From Anaeromicropila herbilytica (lineage in GTDB: Bacteria > Bacillota > Clostridia > Lachnospirales > Lachnospiraceae), in the NCBI RefSeq assembly GCF_016591975.1, contig NZ_AP024169.1, forward strand, positions 2,333,001 through 2,397,000: 64,000 nucleotides of DNA. The letters run 5' to 3'. The notes under the pieces are model-generated. The model was not told the DNA's origin and did not search any database. It saw nothing but the letters and a program-made list of their open reading frames with translations. The number at the start of each line of letters is the position of its first letter. Within the stretch, counting starts at the first letter, position 1. Made by a program: the position numbers and the translations under genes. Positions 41,311 to 50,055 of the stretch are shown piece by piece.

Positions 41311-42761
41311 GGCTCTTTGTCAAGTGTTGGGGTGTGAGGTGCGTTGCACCCGCACTAACACTGACAATAGAGCTATTTTTATGACTAGGTTCTATAATAG
41401 ATGTTTTTTTGCATGACAAATAAGCCTCTTGAAAACCGACCATTTTTTTACATAGAACTGTGAATGATACGTGTACGAAATCTTTCGAAATTACGTACAC
41501 CATAAGAACTTCTTTTTAGTACTTTGATTTTATTATTGAATCCTTCCGTAGGTCCATTTGTATATCCATACTTAAAGGCATTAAGTATATACTCAGACCA
41601 GCGTCTATATGTTTTTGCACATGCTTCAAATTCGTGTAATCCAGAGCTTTCAGCACTTTTTACCCACTCCCAAAATTCAGTTCTTTGATATGTATAGCTA
41701 TTACTCTGACATATTTCATAGAACCATTCTTTTAACCTGTGAGCTAGTCGTAAATCATCACTGTATTGTAGCATTAAATCACAGGCTTTTTTGTTGTCAT
41801 CTTTTAATTTAGAATATCGAGTCAGTATAAGTTTTCTACTTCGCTTATAGTACTTTCTAAGAGTTGGTGTCATGGATGCTTGTAAACGTTTACGAACACT
41901 TTCAATTGCCCAGGAAACCTGACGAATGTAGTGATATTTATCTACGATGATTGTGGCATTAGGAAAGAATGTTTTGGCAAGATCTATATAAGGTTGCCAC
42001 ATATCAGAAATAAAAAATTTAACACGATATCTTTCATCACGACTGCAAGATTTAAAATACTCAATAAGATGGGACTGAGTACGATCCGGTAAAATATCAA
42101 GAATACATTTTTTCTTTGCATCCACCAGAATACATTGATATTTGGAATCACCAGCATTCCCTTTAAATTCATCAATTGAAATGCATTGAGGAATATGTGG
42201 TTTATCATACGAGAGTGTATCAAGAATACGTATTACTGTATTCATTGAGACATTAGTTTGGGAAGCAACATATTTAATACTGTTGGTTGAACGAAGCAAT
42301 TCAACAATTTTGAAGGATAGTCGTGTTGTACGTTGCTGATATTTAGCTATAAAACTATATTTCTCGTAAAAACGTTTACCACAAGAACATACATATCTTC
42401 GTTTTCTTAACAATAAATAAGCATTGGACAACTGAAAAGGTAAGTCTTTAATTTTCTGCCAACGATAATCGTGTATTTTAGATGTTCCAGCTCCACAACA
42501 AGGACAAATTTGAGGTTTGGGATTGGTTTCAATCTTGATAATAATTCCATCTAAAGTGTGTTGCACACTTTTTAATTTTACACCTTCTAAATTTAAAAGA
42601 TTTTTGTTACAATTAGATTGCATCTATATAAAATACCTCCTTTAAAATGTTAGCTTTGGTCGGTTGGCATGTGAAGAGGCTTTATATAGATGTATTTTAA
42701 TATAAAAACAAAAATGTTGGAAGTGTGTTTTTAACACACCCCAACATTTATTATAGAACCC
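41311..42761 (-). mobile_element. ISL3-family insertion sequence, complete
   Basis: 1451 bp. The left end GGCTCTTTGTCAAGTGTTGG and the complement of the right end (GGGTTCTATAATAAATGTTG) are imperfect inverted repeats sharing GTTGGGGTGTG. The element is flanked on both sides by TTTTTTT (41304-41310 and 42762-42768), consistent with the AT-rich target duplications of this family. It holds one intact transposase gene. Confidence 0.85.
41448..42623 (-). CDS. ISL3-family transposase
   Basis: 391-residue DDE transposase, intact. The N-terminal zinc finger has CPCCGAGTSKIHDYRWQ and CSCGKRF, followed by a helix-turn-helix (YVASQTNVSMNTVIRIL). The catalytic domain has Asp in CISIDEFKGN, Asp in FFISDMWQPY and Glu in TNGPTEGFNNKIKVLKR. 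The start ATG at 42623 follows AAAGGAGGT. It is transcribed against the MATE gene and away from sdpR. Confidence 0.95.
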   Translation of the reverse strand: MQSNCNKNLLNLEGVKLKSVQHTLDGIIIKIETNPKPQICPCCGAGTSKIHDYRWQKIKDLPFQLSNAYLLLRKRRYVCSCGKRFYEKYSFIAKYQQRTTRLSFKIVELLRSTNSIKYVASQTNVSMNTVIRILDTLSYDKPHIPQCISIDEFKGNAGDSKYQCILVDAKKKCILDILPDRTQSHLIEYFKSCSRDERYRVKFFISDMWQPYIDLAKTFFPNATIIVDKYHYIRQVSWAIESVRKRLQASMTPTLRKYYKRSRKLILTRYSKLKDDNKKACDLMLQYSDDLRLAHRLKEWFYEICQSNSYTYQRTEFWEWVKSAESSGLHEFEACAKTYRRWSEYILNAFKYGYTNGPTEGFNNKIKVLKRSSYGVRNFERFRTRIIHSSM

Positions 42762-42784
42762 TTTTTTTGTTAATAGGTAGTAGA

Positions 42785-42812
42785 ATCTATTTAAATAAAA
42801 ATTTAAATAGAT
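42785..42812. promoter_or_regulatory. Palindrome upstream of sdpR (candidate operator)
   Basis: Perfect 12-bp arms ATCTATTTAAAT / ATTTAAATAGAT around AAAA, ending just before the sdpR ribosome-binding site. SdpR is a known autorepressor, so this is a plausible operator. The 24-bp core at 42787-42810 recurs with one mismatch at 41273-41296. Confidence 0.5.
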
Positions 42813-42826
42813 GAAAGGAGTAAATA

Positions 42827-43105
42827 ATGGGATTCCCCGAAACATTCAAAGCATTATCAGATCCAATACGACGAGAGATTCTGGTAATGTTACGTGATGG
42901 GAGATTAACTGCAGGTGAGATTGGAGACCATTTTCAGATAACGGGCGCAGCAATTTCGTATCATCTAAATCAATTAAAAAAAGCAGATTTAATCATTGAA
43001 AGTAAATATAAGAATTATATTTATTATGAACTAAATACTTCAGTGTTTGAAGAAGTATTATTATGGTTTGAGCAATTTAAAGGAGGAGATTCAAATGAAA
43101 AGTAA
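42827..43105 (+). CDS. sdpR: SdpR-type ArsR-family autorepressor
   Basis: 92-residue winged-helix repressor of the ArsR family (FKALSDPIRREILVMLRDG, GEIGDHFQITGAAISYHLNQLKKADLI written as GEIGDHFQITGAAIS and YHLNQLKKADLI). It lacks metal-binding cysteines, as do SdpR proteins. It overlaps the start of the SdpI-like gene by 11 bp, the standard sdpRI arrangement in which SdpI in the membrane sequesters SdpR. Ribosome-binding site GAAAGGAG. No SdpC toxin gene is nearby, so here the pair may sense a foreign toxin. Confidence 0.85.
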   Translation: MGFPETFKALSDPIRREILVMLRDGRLTAGEIGDHFQITGAAISYHLNQLKKADLIIESKYKNYIYYELNTSVFEEVLLWFEQFKGGDSNEK

Positions 43106-43778
43106 GGTACATTTATTATATTATGGTTTAATGTTTTTACCTTTGGTGTTGGTTATTATTAGTTTTATATTTTTACCTGATAGAATACCTGTTCATTATA
43201 ATATAAATGGGGAGATCAATCGTTGGGGAAGTAAGCTTGAGATGTTAATATTTCCTGTAATGACTATTTTTATTGGTACTTTTTTAAAGACTGTTGCTAA
43301 AACAGTGGTTCGAAAAAATGATGATAACTCAAGTGTTTCCAATGAAAAGGTATCTAATATCATTAGTATTGCAACATTACTTGTATTCAATGTGATGACA
43401 ATCTTATTTATATACGATGCATTTTACTCAATCGCTGATCATAATAAAACTATTAGAATTAATACTAGTCAGATTATGTTTATTGTTCTTGGTATAGCAA
43501 TTATTATATTAGGAAATGTAATGCCAAAATGTAGGATGAATTCCTATATTGGTCTTAGAACAACTTGGAGTATGTCAAATGAACTTGTATGGATGAAGTC
43601 TCAAAGACTTGGCGGAATAGTTTTTGTGATATCGGGTATTTTAACTATTATTAGCAATTTGATATTCTCAGGTAGTTATGCGTTTGTATATACAATTTCA
43701 ATAATAATTATTGATGTAATCGTTAGCATTGTTGGTTCTTATTATTTATATAAAAAATATTATACTGAGAAAATATGA
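43095..43778 (+). CDS. sdpI: SdpI-family membrane immunity/sensor protein
   Basis: 227 residues with about six predicted transmembrane helices. The N-terminal DUF1648 part reads LPDRIPVHYNINGEINRWGS. The C-terminal SdpI signature is CRMNSYIGLRTTWSMSNELVW followed by MKSQRLGG. In B. subtilis SdpI gives immunity to the SdpC toxin and signals to SdpR. An in-frame ATG exists at 43047, but ATG 43095 has the ribosome-binding site AAAGGAGGAG and starts at the conserved N-terminus. Translation is coupled to sdpR through the 11-bp overlap. Confidence 0.87.
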   Translation: MKSKVHLLYYGLMFLPLVLVIISFIFLPDRIPVHYNINGEINRWGSKLEMLIFPVMTIFIGTFLKTVAKTVVRKNDDNSSVSNEKVSNIISIATLLVFNVMTILFIYDAFYSIADHNKTIRINTSQIMFIVLGIAIIILGNVMPKCRMNSYIGLRTTWSMSNELVWMKSQRLGGIVFVISGILTIISNLIFSGSYAFVYTISIIIIDVIVSIVGSYYLYKKYYTEKI

Positions 43779-43887
43779 TTTTAGTAGCGTTAACAATTTG
43801 AGTGAAACAATTAATGGTAAAAACGTGATTAAAAATAGATGTATAAATACATTGCATGAAATTTAAAAAAATTCATCTAGAGGAAAT

Positions 43888-43930
43888 AAAAAAGAAGAAT
43901 TCATATATGTGATATGGATTCCTCTTTTTA
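43888..43930 (+). terminator. Terminator of sdpRI
   Basis: AAAAAGAAGAATTCATAT pairs with ATATGGATTCCTCTTTTT (wobbles only) around a 5-nt loop, then ATT. Confidence 0.85.
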
Positions 43931-43940
43931 TTGCGATATA

Positions 43941-44240
43941 ATCATGACTTGCCCGACAAATGACCTGTTTCAAAATCTTGCCTGGCAATTTGCACAAAAC
44001 AGAAAAAGCGATTGCGCCTTTGAATATGTATTAGAAGGTCTTGTTCTCGGATCATTTTGTGTTATATGCTAGGACAGATCTGTTTGAGCGAAGCGAGTTA
44101 TCTGTCCTAGCATATGTTTTACATGAAATGAACTGAGAGCTAGAGCTTCTTATACATACTCAATGAAGCATGAGTTTTTCTGTTTTATACAAATTGCCTA
44201 GACTGCTTTCAAAACAGGTCATTGCCTGGCAACATCATAG
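43941..44240. repeat. 300-bp full-length palindromic element (repeat copy 2)
   Basis: The outer arms are repeat units: 43949-43988 (direct) and about 44202-44236 (inverted). Pairing continues inward: GGCAATTTG..AAAACAGAAAAA near 43984-44008 with TTTTTCTGTTTT..CAAATTGCC near 44175-44198, then AGAAG..TCATTT with AAATGA..CTTCT, then a perfect central 16-bp stem ATATGCTAGGACAGAT / ATCTGTCCTAGCATAT near 44065-44115. It lies between the converging sdpI and sulP genes and contains no credible gene. MITE-like. Confidence 0.75.
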
Positions 44241-44253
44241 TTATAATCTTTTA

Positions 44254-45918
44254 CTACACACTTTGAATCATAGCAGCTTTTTCAAGCGCATCATCAATAC
44301 TGGAACAGAAATTAGCTTCACCAATCTCTTGATAGAAACCAGACTTTTCCATTACAGATAATGGCTGTTCTTGTACATGGGAGAATAGAAGAGTAATATG
44401 TTTCTTCTTACATATTTTTTCTACTTTTTGAAGAGTATGAAGTCCTGTTGCATCCATAGCAGGAACGCTTCTCATTCTTAGGATAATAACTTTTATTTTA
44501 CGTTCACTTTCGTTTGTAATATCCATGAACTTGTCAGCGGCGCCAAAGAACATAGGGCCATTGATTTCATATACTAAGGTATGCTTAGGAACTTTCTTCA
44601 AGCTTATATTCTCTGGATCATTGTCTTCATCATAATCTTCTTCTTCGAGATACTTCCAACCTTTGATATCAGTAACATCTGCCATTCTTTTCATAAATAG
44701 AAAAGCAGCTAATACAATACCAATCTCAATTGCGACTACTAAATCAAAGATTACAGTTAATAAAAATGTAGCTACTAAAACTATAATATCACTTTTAGGT
44801 GCAGATTTTACAAGGTCTACAAAGACTCTCCATTCACTCATATTATATGCTACCATGATTAAGATAGCTGCAAGTGTTGGCATAGGAATTAAAGCTGCAA
44901 GTGGCATTAGTATTAATAAGATTAATAATAAAGTAATAGAATGAACCATTCCAGAGATAGGAGTTCTACCTCCATTTTTAACATTAGCAGCAGTTCTTGC
45001 AATTGCACCTGTAGCTGGTAAACCACCAAATAAACTGGAGAAGATATTTCCGACACCTTGAGCAATTAACTCCATATTAGAGCGGTGTTTACTTCCAATC
45101 ATACCATCGGATACAACACACGATAATAAGGATTCGATACCTGCTAATAAAGCAATGGTAAATGCAGGCGAGATTAAGCTTTTAATTACTTTAAAACTGA
45201 AATCTGGCACTTGTGGTGTTGGTAATTGACTGGATAACTCACCATATACACTGCCAATCGTATTTACATGCATTCCCATGAATTTAACGAGAATAGTAGT
45301 TACAATTACAGCAATAAGTGAACCAGGTATCTTATCTGTAATTTTTGGCCAGAATATAAGAATAAGTAATGATATTACTCCAATTAATAAAGCTGAACCA
45401 TTAATTGTTGAAATATGTTCGCCATAAGACTTCATTTTTTCAATAAATTCAGAAGGAACGCTACCCATTTTTAACCCAAGAAAATCTTTGATCTGGCCAG
45501 CAAAGATACCTACAGCAATACCAGAGGTAAACCCTGTTGTAATTGTGTAGGGAATAAATTTGATTAAACTACCGAATCTCAATAAACCCATGATGATTAA
45601 TAAAATACCAGCCATGATAGTTGCAATGATAAGCCCATTTACACCATGTTGCTCGATAATACCATAGATGATTACTACAAAAGCAGCTGTCGGACCGCCA
45701 ATTTGTACTCTACTACCTCCTAGGAAGGAGATAAAGAATCCAGCAATTATTGCAGTGTATAGACCTCTTTCTGGATTAACACCTGATGCAATTGCTAATG
45801 CAATCGATAAAGGGAGAGCAATTATAGCTACAATAATACCAGCAATAATATCCTTTATCAGTTGCTCTTTCGAATAGTGCTTTAGAACGGAAAATAATTT
45901 TGGCTTTAGTTTTTCCAT
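44254..45918 (-). CDS. SulP family inorganic anion transporter
   Basis: 554 residues. An N-terminal transporter domain of 10-14 helices (IKDIIAGIIVAIIALPLSIA, GGSRVQIGGPTAAFVVII, ARTAANVKNGGRTPISG) is followed by a C-terminal STAS domain from about residue 440 (HTLVYEINGPMFFGAAD; RMRSVPAMDATGLHTLQ), the SLC26/SulP layout. It carries sulfate, bicarbonate or a similar anion. The frame extends to a GTG at 45936, but the GGAGG ribosome-binding site lies inside that extension, so ATG 45918 is the start. Monocistronic; the palindromic element just beyond its stop may end transcription. Confidence 0.92.
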   Translation of the reverse strand: MEKLKPKLFSVLKHYSKEQLIKDIIAGIIVAIIALPLSIALAIASGVNPERGLYTAIIAGFFISFLGGSRVQIGGPTAAFVVIIYGIIEQHGVNGLIIATIMAGILLIIMGLLRFGSLIKFIPYTITTGFTSGIAVGIFAGQIKDFLGLKMGSVPSEFIEKMKSYGEHISTINGSALLIGVISLLILIFWPKITDKIPGSLIAVIVTTILVKFMGMHVNTIGSVYGELSSQLPTPQVPDFSFKVIKSLISPAFTIALLAGIESLLSCVVSDGMIGSKHRSNMELIAQGVGNIFSSLFGGLPATGAIARTAANVKNGGRTPISGMVHSITLLLILLILMPLAALIPMPTLAAILIMVAYNMSEWRVFVDLVKSAPKSDIIVLVATFLLTVIFDLVVAIEIGIVLAAFLFMKRMADVTDIKGWKYLEEEDYDEDNDPENISLKKVPKHTLVYEINGPMFFGAADKFMDITNESERKIKVIILRMRSVPAMDATGLHTLQKVEKICKKKHITLLFSHVQEQPLSVMEKSGFYQEIGEANFCSSIDDALEKAAMIQSV

Positions 45919-45936
45919 GTTACATATGACCTCCAC

Positions 45937-46491
45937 TTTTTTGTCTAGTGTTTGACTAACAACGATTTCCTTTTCATTATTCTGTTATCAAACGTACAGT
46001 GTATGTCTATTAATTTCAAAAGGTAACCTTAATCACTTCAACACGAGGAAAAATGTTCTCCTGTGGATTTCATTATGCAGCTTCGTAACAAAATATATGG
46101 TAAATAATAACTACTTTGTTAGGGAACAACACAAATATAATCATTGAATCATATCTTAAAGAACTGAATAAAGAAACATACAAATAAAATTTTATGTTCT
46201 CGCTATATATTTTTCAAGTATATATTATAAAATATTATAATTTTATAAAATTATTATAAAATATGATAAAAATATCATAAAGAATTTGTATATAATACTC
46301 ATATTATTATGAAATTGTGCACTCTTTTGACTTATATTTATATACTCATGTAAATTAAAATATGATTTTTGACACACTAACCAAATTTTAAATAAAAATT
46401 AAAATTTGTTAGCTTTTTAAGGCATTAATAAAAAAATTGTGTTATAATAATAAGATGTTATAAAATTAGCTATACAATAAGGAGTCCAAGT
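45937..46491. other. 555-bp AT-rich region between divergent sulP and the SNF2 gene
   Basis: No gene seen. It contains a hairpin at 46377-46412 (CTAACCAAATTTTAA / TTAAAATTTGTTAG, one mismatch) followed by CTTTTTAAGG, and a TATAAT at 46443-46448 that probably belongs to the SNF2 promoter (no clear -35). The remainder is unremarkable AT-rich sequence. Confidence 0.5.
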
Positions 46492-49400
46492 ATGTTAAAA
46501 ATCAACAAAGCACAAATAAGAAAATTAGCAATTGATGAAATGGTATATTCTAGAGGTCTTAATTATTATAAGAATAATGCAATTGTCAATGTTACTTGGT
46601 CAAATATAAATAAACAGTATCGAGCTATCGTAAAAGGAAAATCGAATTATATCGTTACAGTCGATGTTAAACCAGATAGTTCTTTTTCTTATAGTTGTAA
46701 TTGCCCTGCTTCCGTGAAGTATCAGGGTGCTTGTAAGCATGTAGTAGCTACATTATTATTTATCACTGATTATCTAGATCGAAAAGAAAATCTAAATCCA
46801 ATGGATAGTGAAGAGAAGAAGATTTATCAAATTATTGATTATTTCAATCACCAAGAGACCCGTAAAACATACGGTGAGACATTTCATATTAAACCAACAA
46901 TAACGATACCTTCTTTATTAAAAAAGGAATCTGGTAAAATATATCTTTCCATTCATGCTGGAAGTAATAAACTATATAAAGTTCAATCTATTAAGAAATT
47001 TTTAACCGATTATTATAATCATGAAAATATTGCTCTAGGTAAAGAATTTAACTATATCGCAAATGAAAGTAGATTTGATAAGACATCACAAGATGTACTA
47101 GATTATTTGTTAGAAATCTTTGAAATTCAAGAAGCATTGGGTAAAGTGTATTATTCCAATTTATTTAATAAAACACAAATGGCTTTTACTAAAAATATGT
47201 TAGTGAAGTTATTAAGTATATTAGATGATCTACCTTTTAACTTAGAGCTCTATGGAAAAGAATATGAAGATATCATATTCAAAAATGGCAATCCAAAGAT
47301 TCAATACGAATTAGATATAGAAGAAGATTCTATTATCATAACAGAAAGACAGAATGAAGAAATTGTACCGATTACGGATAATGGAGAGCTACTTTATTCA
47401 AGAGGCGTTCTGTTTAAACCGGAAGAACAGTTTATCAAGAATTATGTACCATTTTATAATACGTTAGGGAAAGATAAAAAACCGCTAGTCTTTAAAGGGG
47501 AACATAAAGAAAAATTCCTAGAAGTTGTACTTCCTAAGATAAATAATACCATGAAGATTGATTTGCCAGAATCAATTAGGGAGAAATATATAGTTTCTGA
47601 CTTAAAGACTACGATTTATCTTGATAAATATAAAACAAATATTAAAGCTGAATTACTATTCCAATATGGTGATTATAAGTTTAACCCTTTAGAGGAAATG
47701 AAAACAGAAGGTATTATCGTAGTAAGACAGCCAGAACAGGAAGAACGTATTTTTGACTTCTTAGATAGTTTACATTTTGAACCATACAAGAATGTCTTTA
47801 TCATGAAAGATGAAAAGTATATCTATGAGTTATTGACAGATCGAATTCATGAATTAAATGAGAAATGTGAGTTGTTCTATTCTGATGCATTTAAAGGAAT
47901 TACGATACGAAAGCCTGGTAATCTTACCACCAATTTAGCTACCAAATCAGATAGTAATTTCTTTGACTTTACATTTGAATATGAGGACATTCCAAAAGAT
48001 GAATTAAAGGATATGTTACATTCCTTTCGACTTAAGAGAAAATATTATCGCTTGAAAAACGGAAGTTTTATAGATCTCAATGATAAGAATCTTGAAAATA
48101 TTGCTGATATCTTGGAATACTTGAACTTAACAAGCAAAGATGTTAAGGATGGTACGCTTTCTTTACCAAAACAGAATGCATTATATCTTAATACGGTGTT
48201 AAAAGAAAGTGAAGAATTAGCTGTCATTAAGAATCAAGAATTCTCAAAATTTGTAGATAAAATAACGAACCCTAGTACAACTGATTATTCGATACCTACA
48301 GAGATTCAAGCAGAATTAAGAAGTTATCAAGTTACTGGTTATAAATGGCTACGTACCTTAGCAGATAATAATCTAGGAGGAATTCTCGCAGATGATATGG
48401 GTCTAGGTAAGACCTTACAATCCATTGTATATATGGCAGGAAGAGCATTAAAAAGGGATAAGGAACAAAGTCAAGATAAGAAGCCATACTTGGTCGTATG
48501 TCCATCTTCTTTGGTATACAATTGGCAGGATGAGATTCAGAATTTTGCTCCATTCTTAAAAGCAGAAGTCGTATCAGGTGCACCAGAGCTAAGACAAGAG
48601 ATTATCCAAAGTTATAAAGAACTTGATGTATTAATTACATCTTATCCATTAATTCGTAGAGATAGTGAATTCTATGAGCCAATTCAATTTGATACGATGT
48701 TCATAGATGAAGCTCAGTTTATAAAGAATGCCAATTCTTTGAATGCAAAATCCGTTAAGTTAATTAATGCAGAACACAAATTTGCATTGACCGGAACTCC
48801 AATTGAAAATGCATTATCCGAATTATGGTCAATCTTTGACTTTGTCATGCCATTTTATTTATTGAGCCATACTAAGTTTATGAATCGATATGAAAAGCCT
48901 ATTACAAAAGAAGAAGATCAATCTGCGTTAAATGACCTATTGCAACATATTAGTCCTTTTATATTAAGACGTATGAAAAAAGAGGTATTAAATGAATTAC
49001 CAGAAAAAGTTGAAACTAAAATGCTTACTGATTTAACAGATTCACAGAAGAAAGTATATCTTTCATTTCTTGAGAATATTCGTTCCGAGATATCAAGTGA
49101 GATCAAAACAAATGGATTTGAAAAGAGTAAGATGAAGATATTAGCTGCGTTGACTAGATTAAGACAGATCTGTTGTCATCCAGCAACATTTATTGATAAT
49201 TACAAGGGTGGAAGCGGGAAGTTAGAGCTCTTAATGGAGATATTACCAGATGCCATTGCAAACGGACATAGAATATTAATCTTTTCACAATTTACATCCA
49301 TGTTAGAAATCATAGAGAAAGAATTCGCTGAGCAAGGTATTTCATATTTTATATTAAGCGGATCAACACCGATGGATGTTCGTGCTGATTATGTTAAGAG

Positions 49401-49722
49401 ATTTAATGCTGGCGAAAATAGCGTATTTTTAATCTCATTAAAAGCTGGAGGTACAGGACTCAACTTAACTGGTGCTGATACAGTTATACATTATGATCCT
49501 TGGTGGAACCCAGCTGTTGAAGAGCAAGCAACAGACCGTGTATATCGTATAGGTCAAACAAAATCAGTACAAGTTATTCGTCTGATCACGAAAGGTACTA
49601 TTGAGGAGAAGATATATAAACTTCAACAAAGTAAGAAAGCCTTATCGGAATCAGTAATACAGTCTAAAGAAGTGTTTATAAACAAACTATCGAAAGAAGA
49701 ACTAGAAGATATCTTCTCGTAA
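46492..49722 (+). CDS. SWIM zinc finger / SNF2-family helicase
   Basis: 1076 residues. The N-terminal SWIM zinc finger has CNCPASVKYQGACKHVV (CxC...CxH). A long bacterial SNF2-associated middle region follows, then a SNF2 ATPase with Walker A ADDMGLGKT (from about 633), Walker B FIDEAQFIKN (about 739), motif III GTPIENALSELWSIFDF and motif IV onward (RILIFSQFTSMLE; SLKAGGTGLNLTGAD; WWNPAVEEQATDRVYRIGQ). It likely remodels protein-DNA complexes such as RNA polymerase; such proteins are also found in some defence islands, but none of the usual partners is adjacent. Ribosome-binding site AAGGAGTC. Length is normal for the family. Confidence 0.94.
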   Translation: MLKINKAQIRKLAIDEMVYSRGLNYYKNNAIVNVTWSNINKQYRAIVKGKSNYIVTVDVKPDSSFSYSCNCPASVKYQGACKHVVATLLFITDYLDRKENLNPMDSEEKKIYQIIDYFNHQETRKTYGETFHIKPTITIPSLLKKESGKIYLSIHAGSNKLYKVQSIKKFLTDYYNHENIALGKEFNYIANESRFDKTSQDVLDYLLEIFEIQEALGKVYYSNLFNKTQMAFTKNMLVKLLSILDDLPFNLELYGKEYEDIIFKNGNPKIQYELDIEEDSIIITERQNEEIVPITDNGELLYSRGVLFKPEEQFIKNYVPFYNTLGKDKKPLVFKGEHKEKFLEVVLPKINNTMKIDLPESIREKYIVSDLKTTIYLDKYKTNIKAELLFQYGDYKFNPLEEMKTEGIIVVRQPEQEERIFDFLDSLHFEPYKNVFIMKDEKYIYELLTDRIHELNEKCELFYSDAFKGITIRKPGNLTTNLATKSDSNFFDFTFEYEDIPKDELKDMLHSFRLKRKYYRLKNGSFIDLNDKNLENIADILEYLNLTSKDVKDGTLSLPKQNALYLNTVLKESEELAVIKNQEFSKFVDKITNPSTTDYSIPTEIQAELRSYQVTGYKWLRTLADNNLGGILADDMGLGKTLQSIVYMAGRALKRDKEQSQDKKPYLVVCPSSLVYNWQDEIQNFAPFLKAEVVSGAPELRQEIIQSYKELDVLITSYPLIRRDSEFYEPIQFDTMFIDEAQFIKNANSLNAKSVKLINAEHKFALTGTPIENALSELWSIFDFVMPFYLLSHTKFMNRYEKPITKEEDQSALNDLLQHISPFILRRMKKEVLNELPEKVETKMLTDLTDSQKKVYLSFLENIRSEISSEIKTNGFEKSKMKILAALTRLRQICCHPATFIDNYKGGSGKLELLMEILPDAIANGHRILIFSQFTSMLEIIEKEFAEQGISYFILSGSTPMDVRADYVKRFNAGENSVFLISLKAGGTGLNLTGADTVIHYDPWWNPAVEEQATDRVYRIGQTKSVQVIRLITKGTIEEKIYKLQQSKKALSESVIQSKEVFINKLSKEELEDIFS

Positions 49723-49735
49723 TTCACAGTTACAT

Positions 49736-49773
49736 TAAGTAAGATAAAATCATTAAGTATTTTATCTTACTTA
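49736..49773 (+). terminator. Terminator of the SNF2 gene
   Basis: TAAGTAAGATAAAAT pairs with ATTTTATCTTACTTA across an 8-nt loop. Confidence 0.75.
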
Positions 49774-49791
49774 AATTACATATATATATTT

Positions 49792-50050
49792 ATGATTCGA
49801 GAGTCAAAAGCTTTTCTTAACCTAGATTGTGTATATTGATGTATAATTATTAATTATGCCGTAGTCCGGCCGAAAGTATCGTTTATATTTTGTCAAGACT
49901 CAAAGTAAAAATGGGAACGTAAGTGAGTATTTTTGCTTGTTCTGAGGCTTGTAAAAAATATGATGTTTGAGGGAAAGGTAGCCAAAATTCATAATTATAC
50001 AGCGATATACACTTACTAAACTAAAATAAGGCTTTTGACCTTCGAATCAT
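49792..50050. repeat. MITE-like repeat, copy 2, intact
   Basis: 259 bp with 20-bp terminal inverted repeats (ATGATTCGAGAGTCAAAAGC and its complement with two mismatches). It aligns to the split copy at 12413-14233 over its whole length. A long internal hairpin is predicted (ATATTTTGTCAAGACTCA ... TGAGGCTTGTAAAAAATAT). Within it the inner stem pair A49907-T49934 replaces G14090-C14117 of copy 1, a compensatory change. No ORF of note. Confidence 0.85.
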
Positions 50051-50055
50051 ATTTA

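Noticed and set aside
41609..41812. Plus-strand ORF of 67 codons inside the ISL3 element
   Set aside because: Antisense of the transposase catalytic region, no start signals.
44170..44361. Plus-strand ORF of 63 codons
   Set aside because: It runs from the palindromic element into the antisense of sulP; no ribosome-binding site and no recognisable product.
46492..49722. SNF2 gene as part of a phage-defence island
   Set aside because: None of the usual partner genes (methylase, PLD nuclease, DUF1998 and similar) lie beside it; neighbours are housekeeping or unrelated.
49792..50050. Possible riboswitch or structured small RNA
   Set aside because: The same sequence with inverted ends occurs at another locus split by an IS, so it is a repeat element; no conserved ligand-binding motif known to me.
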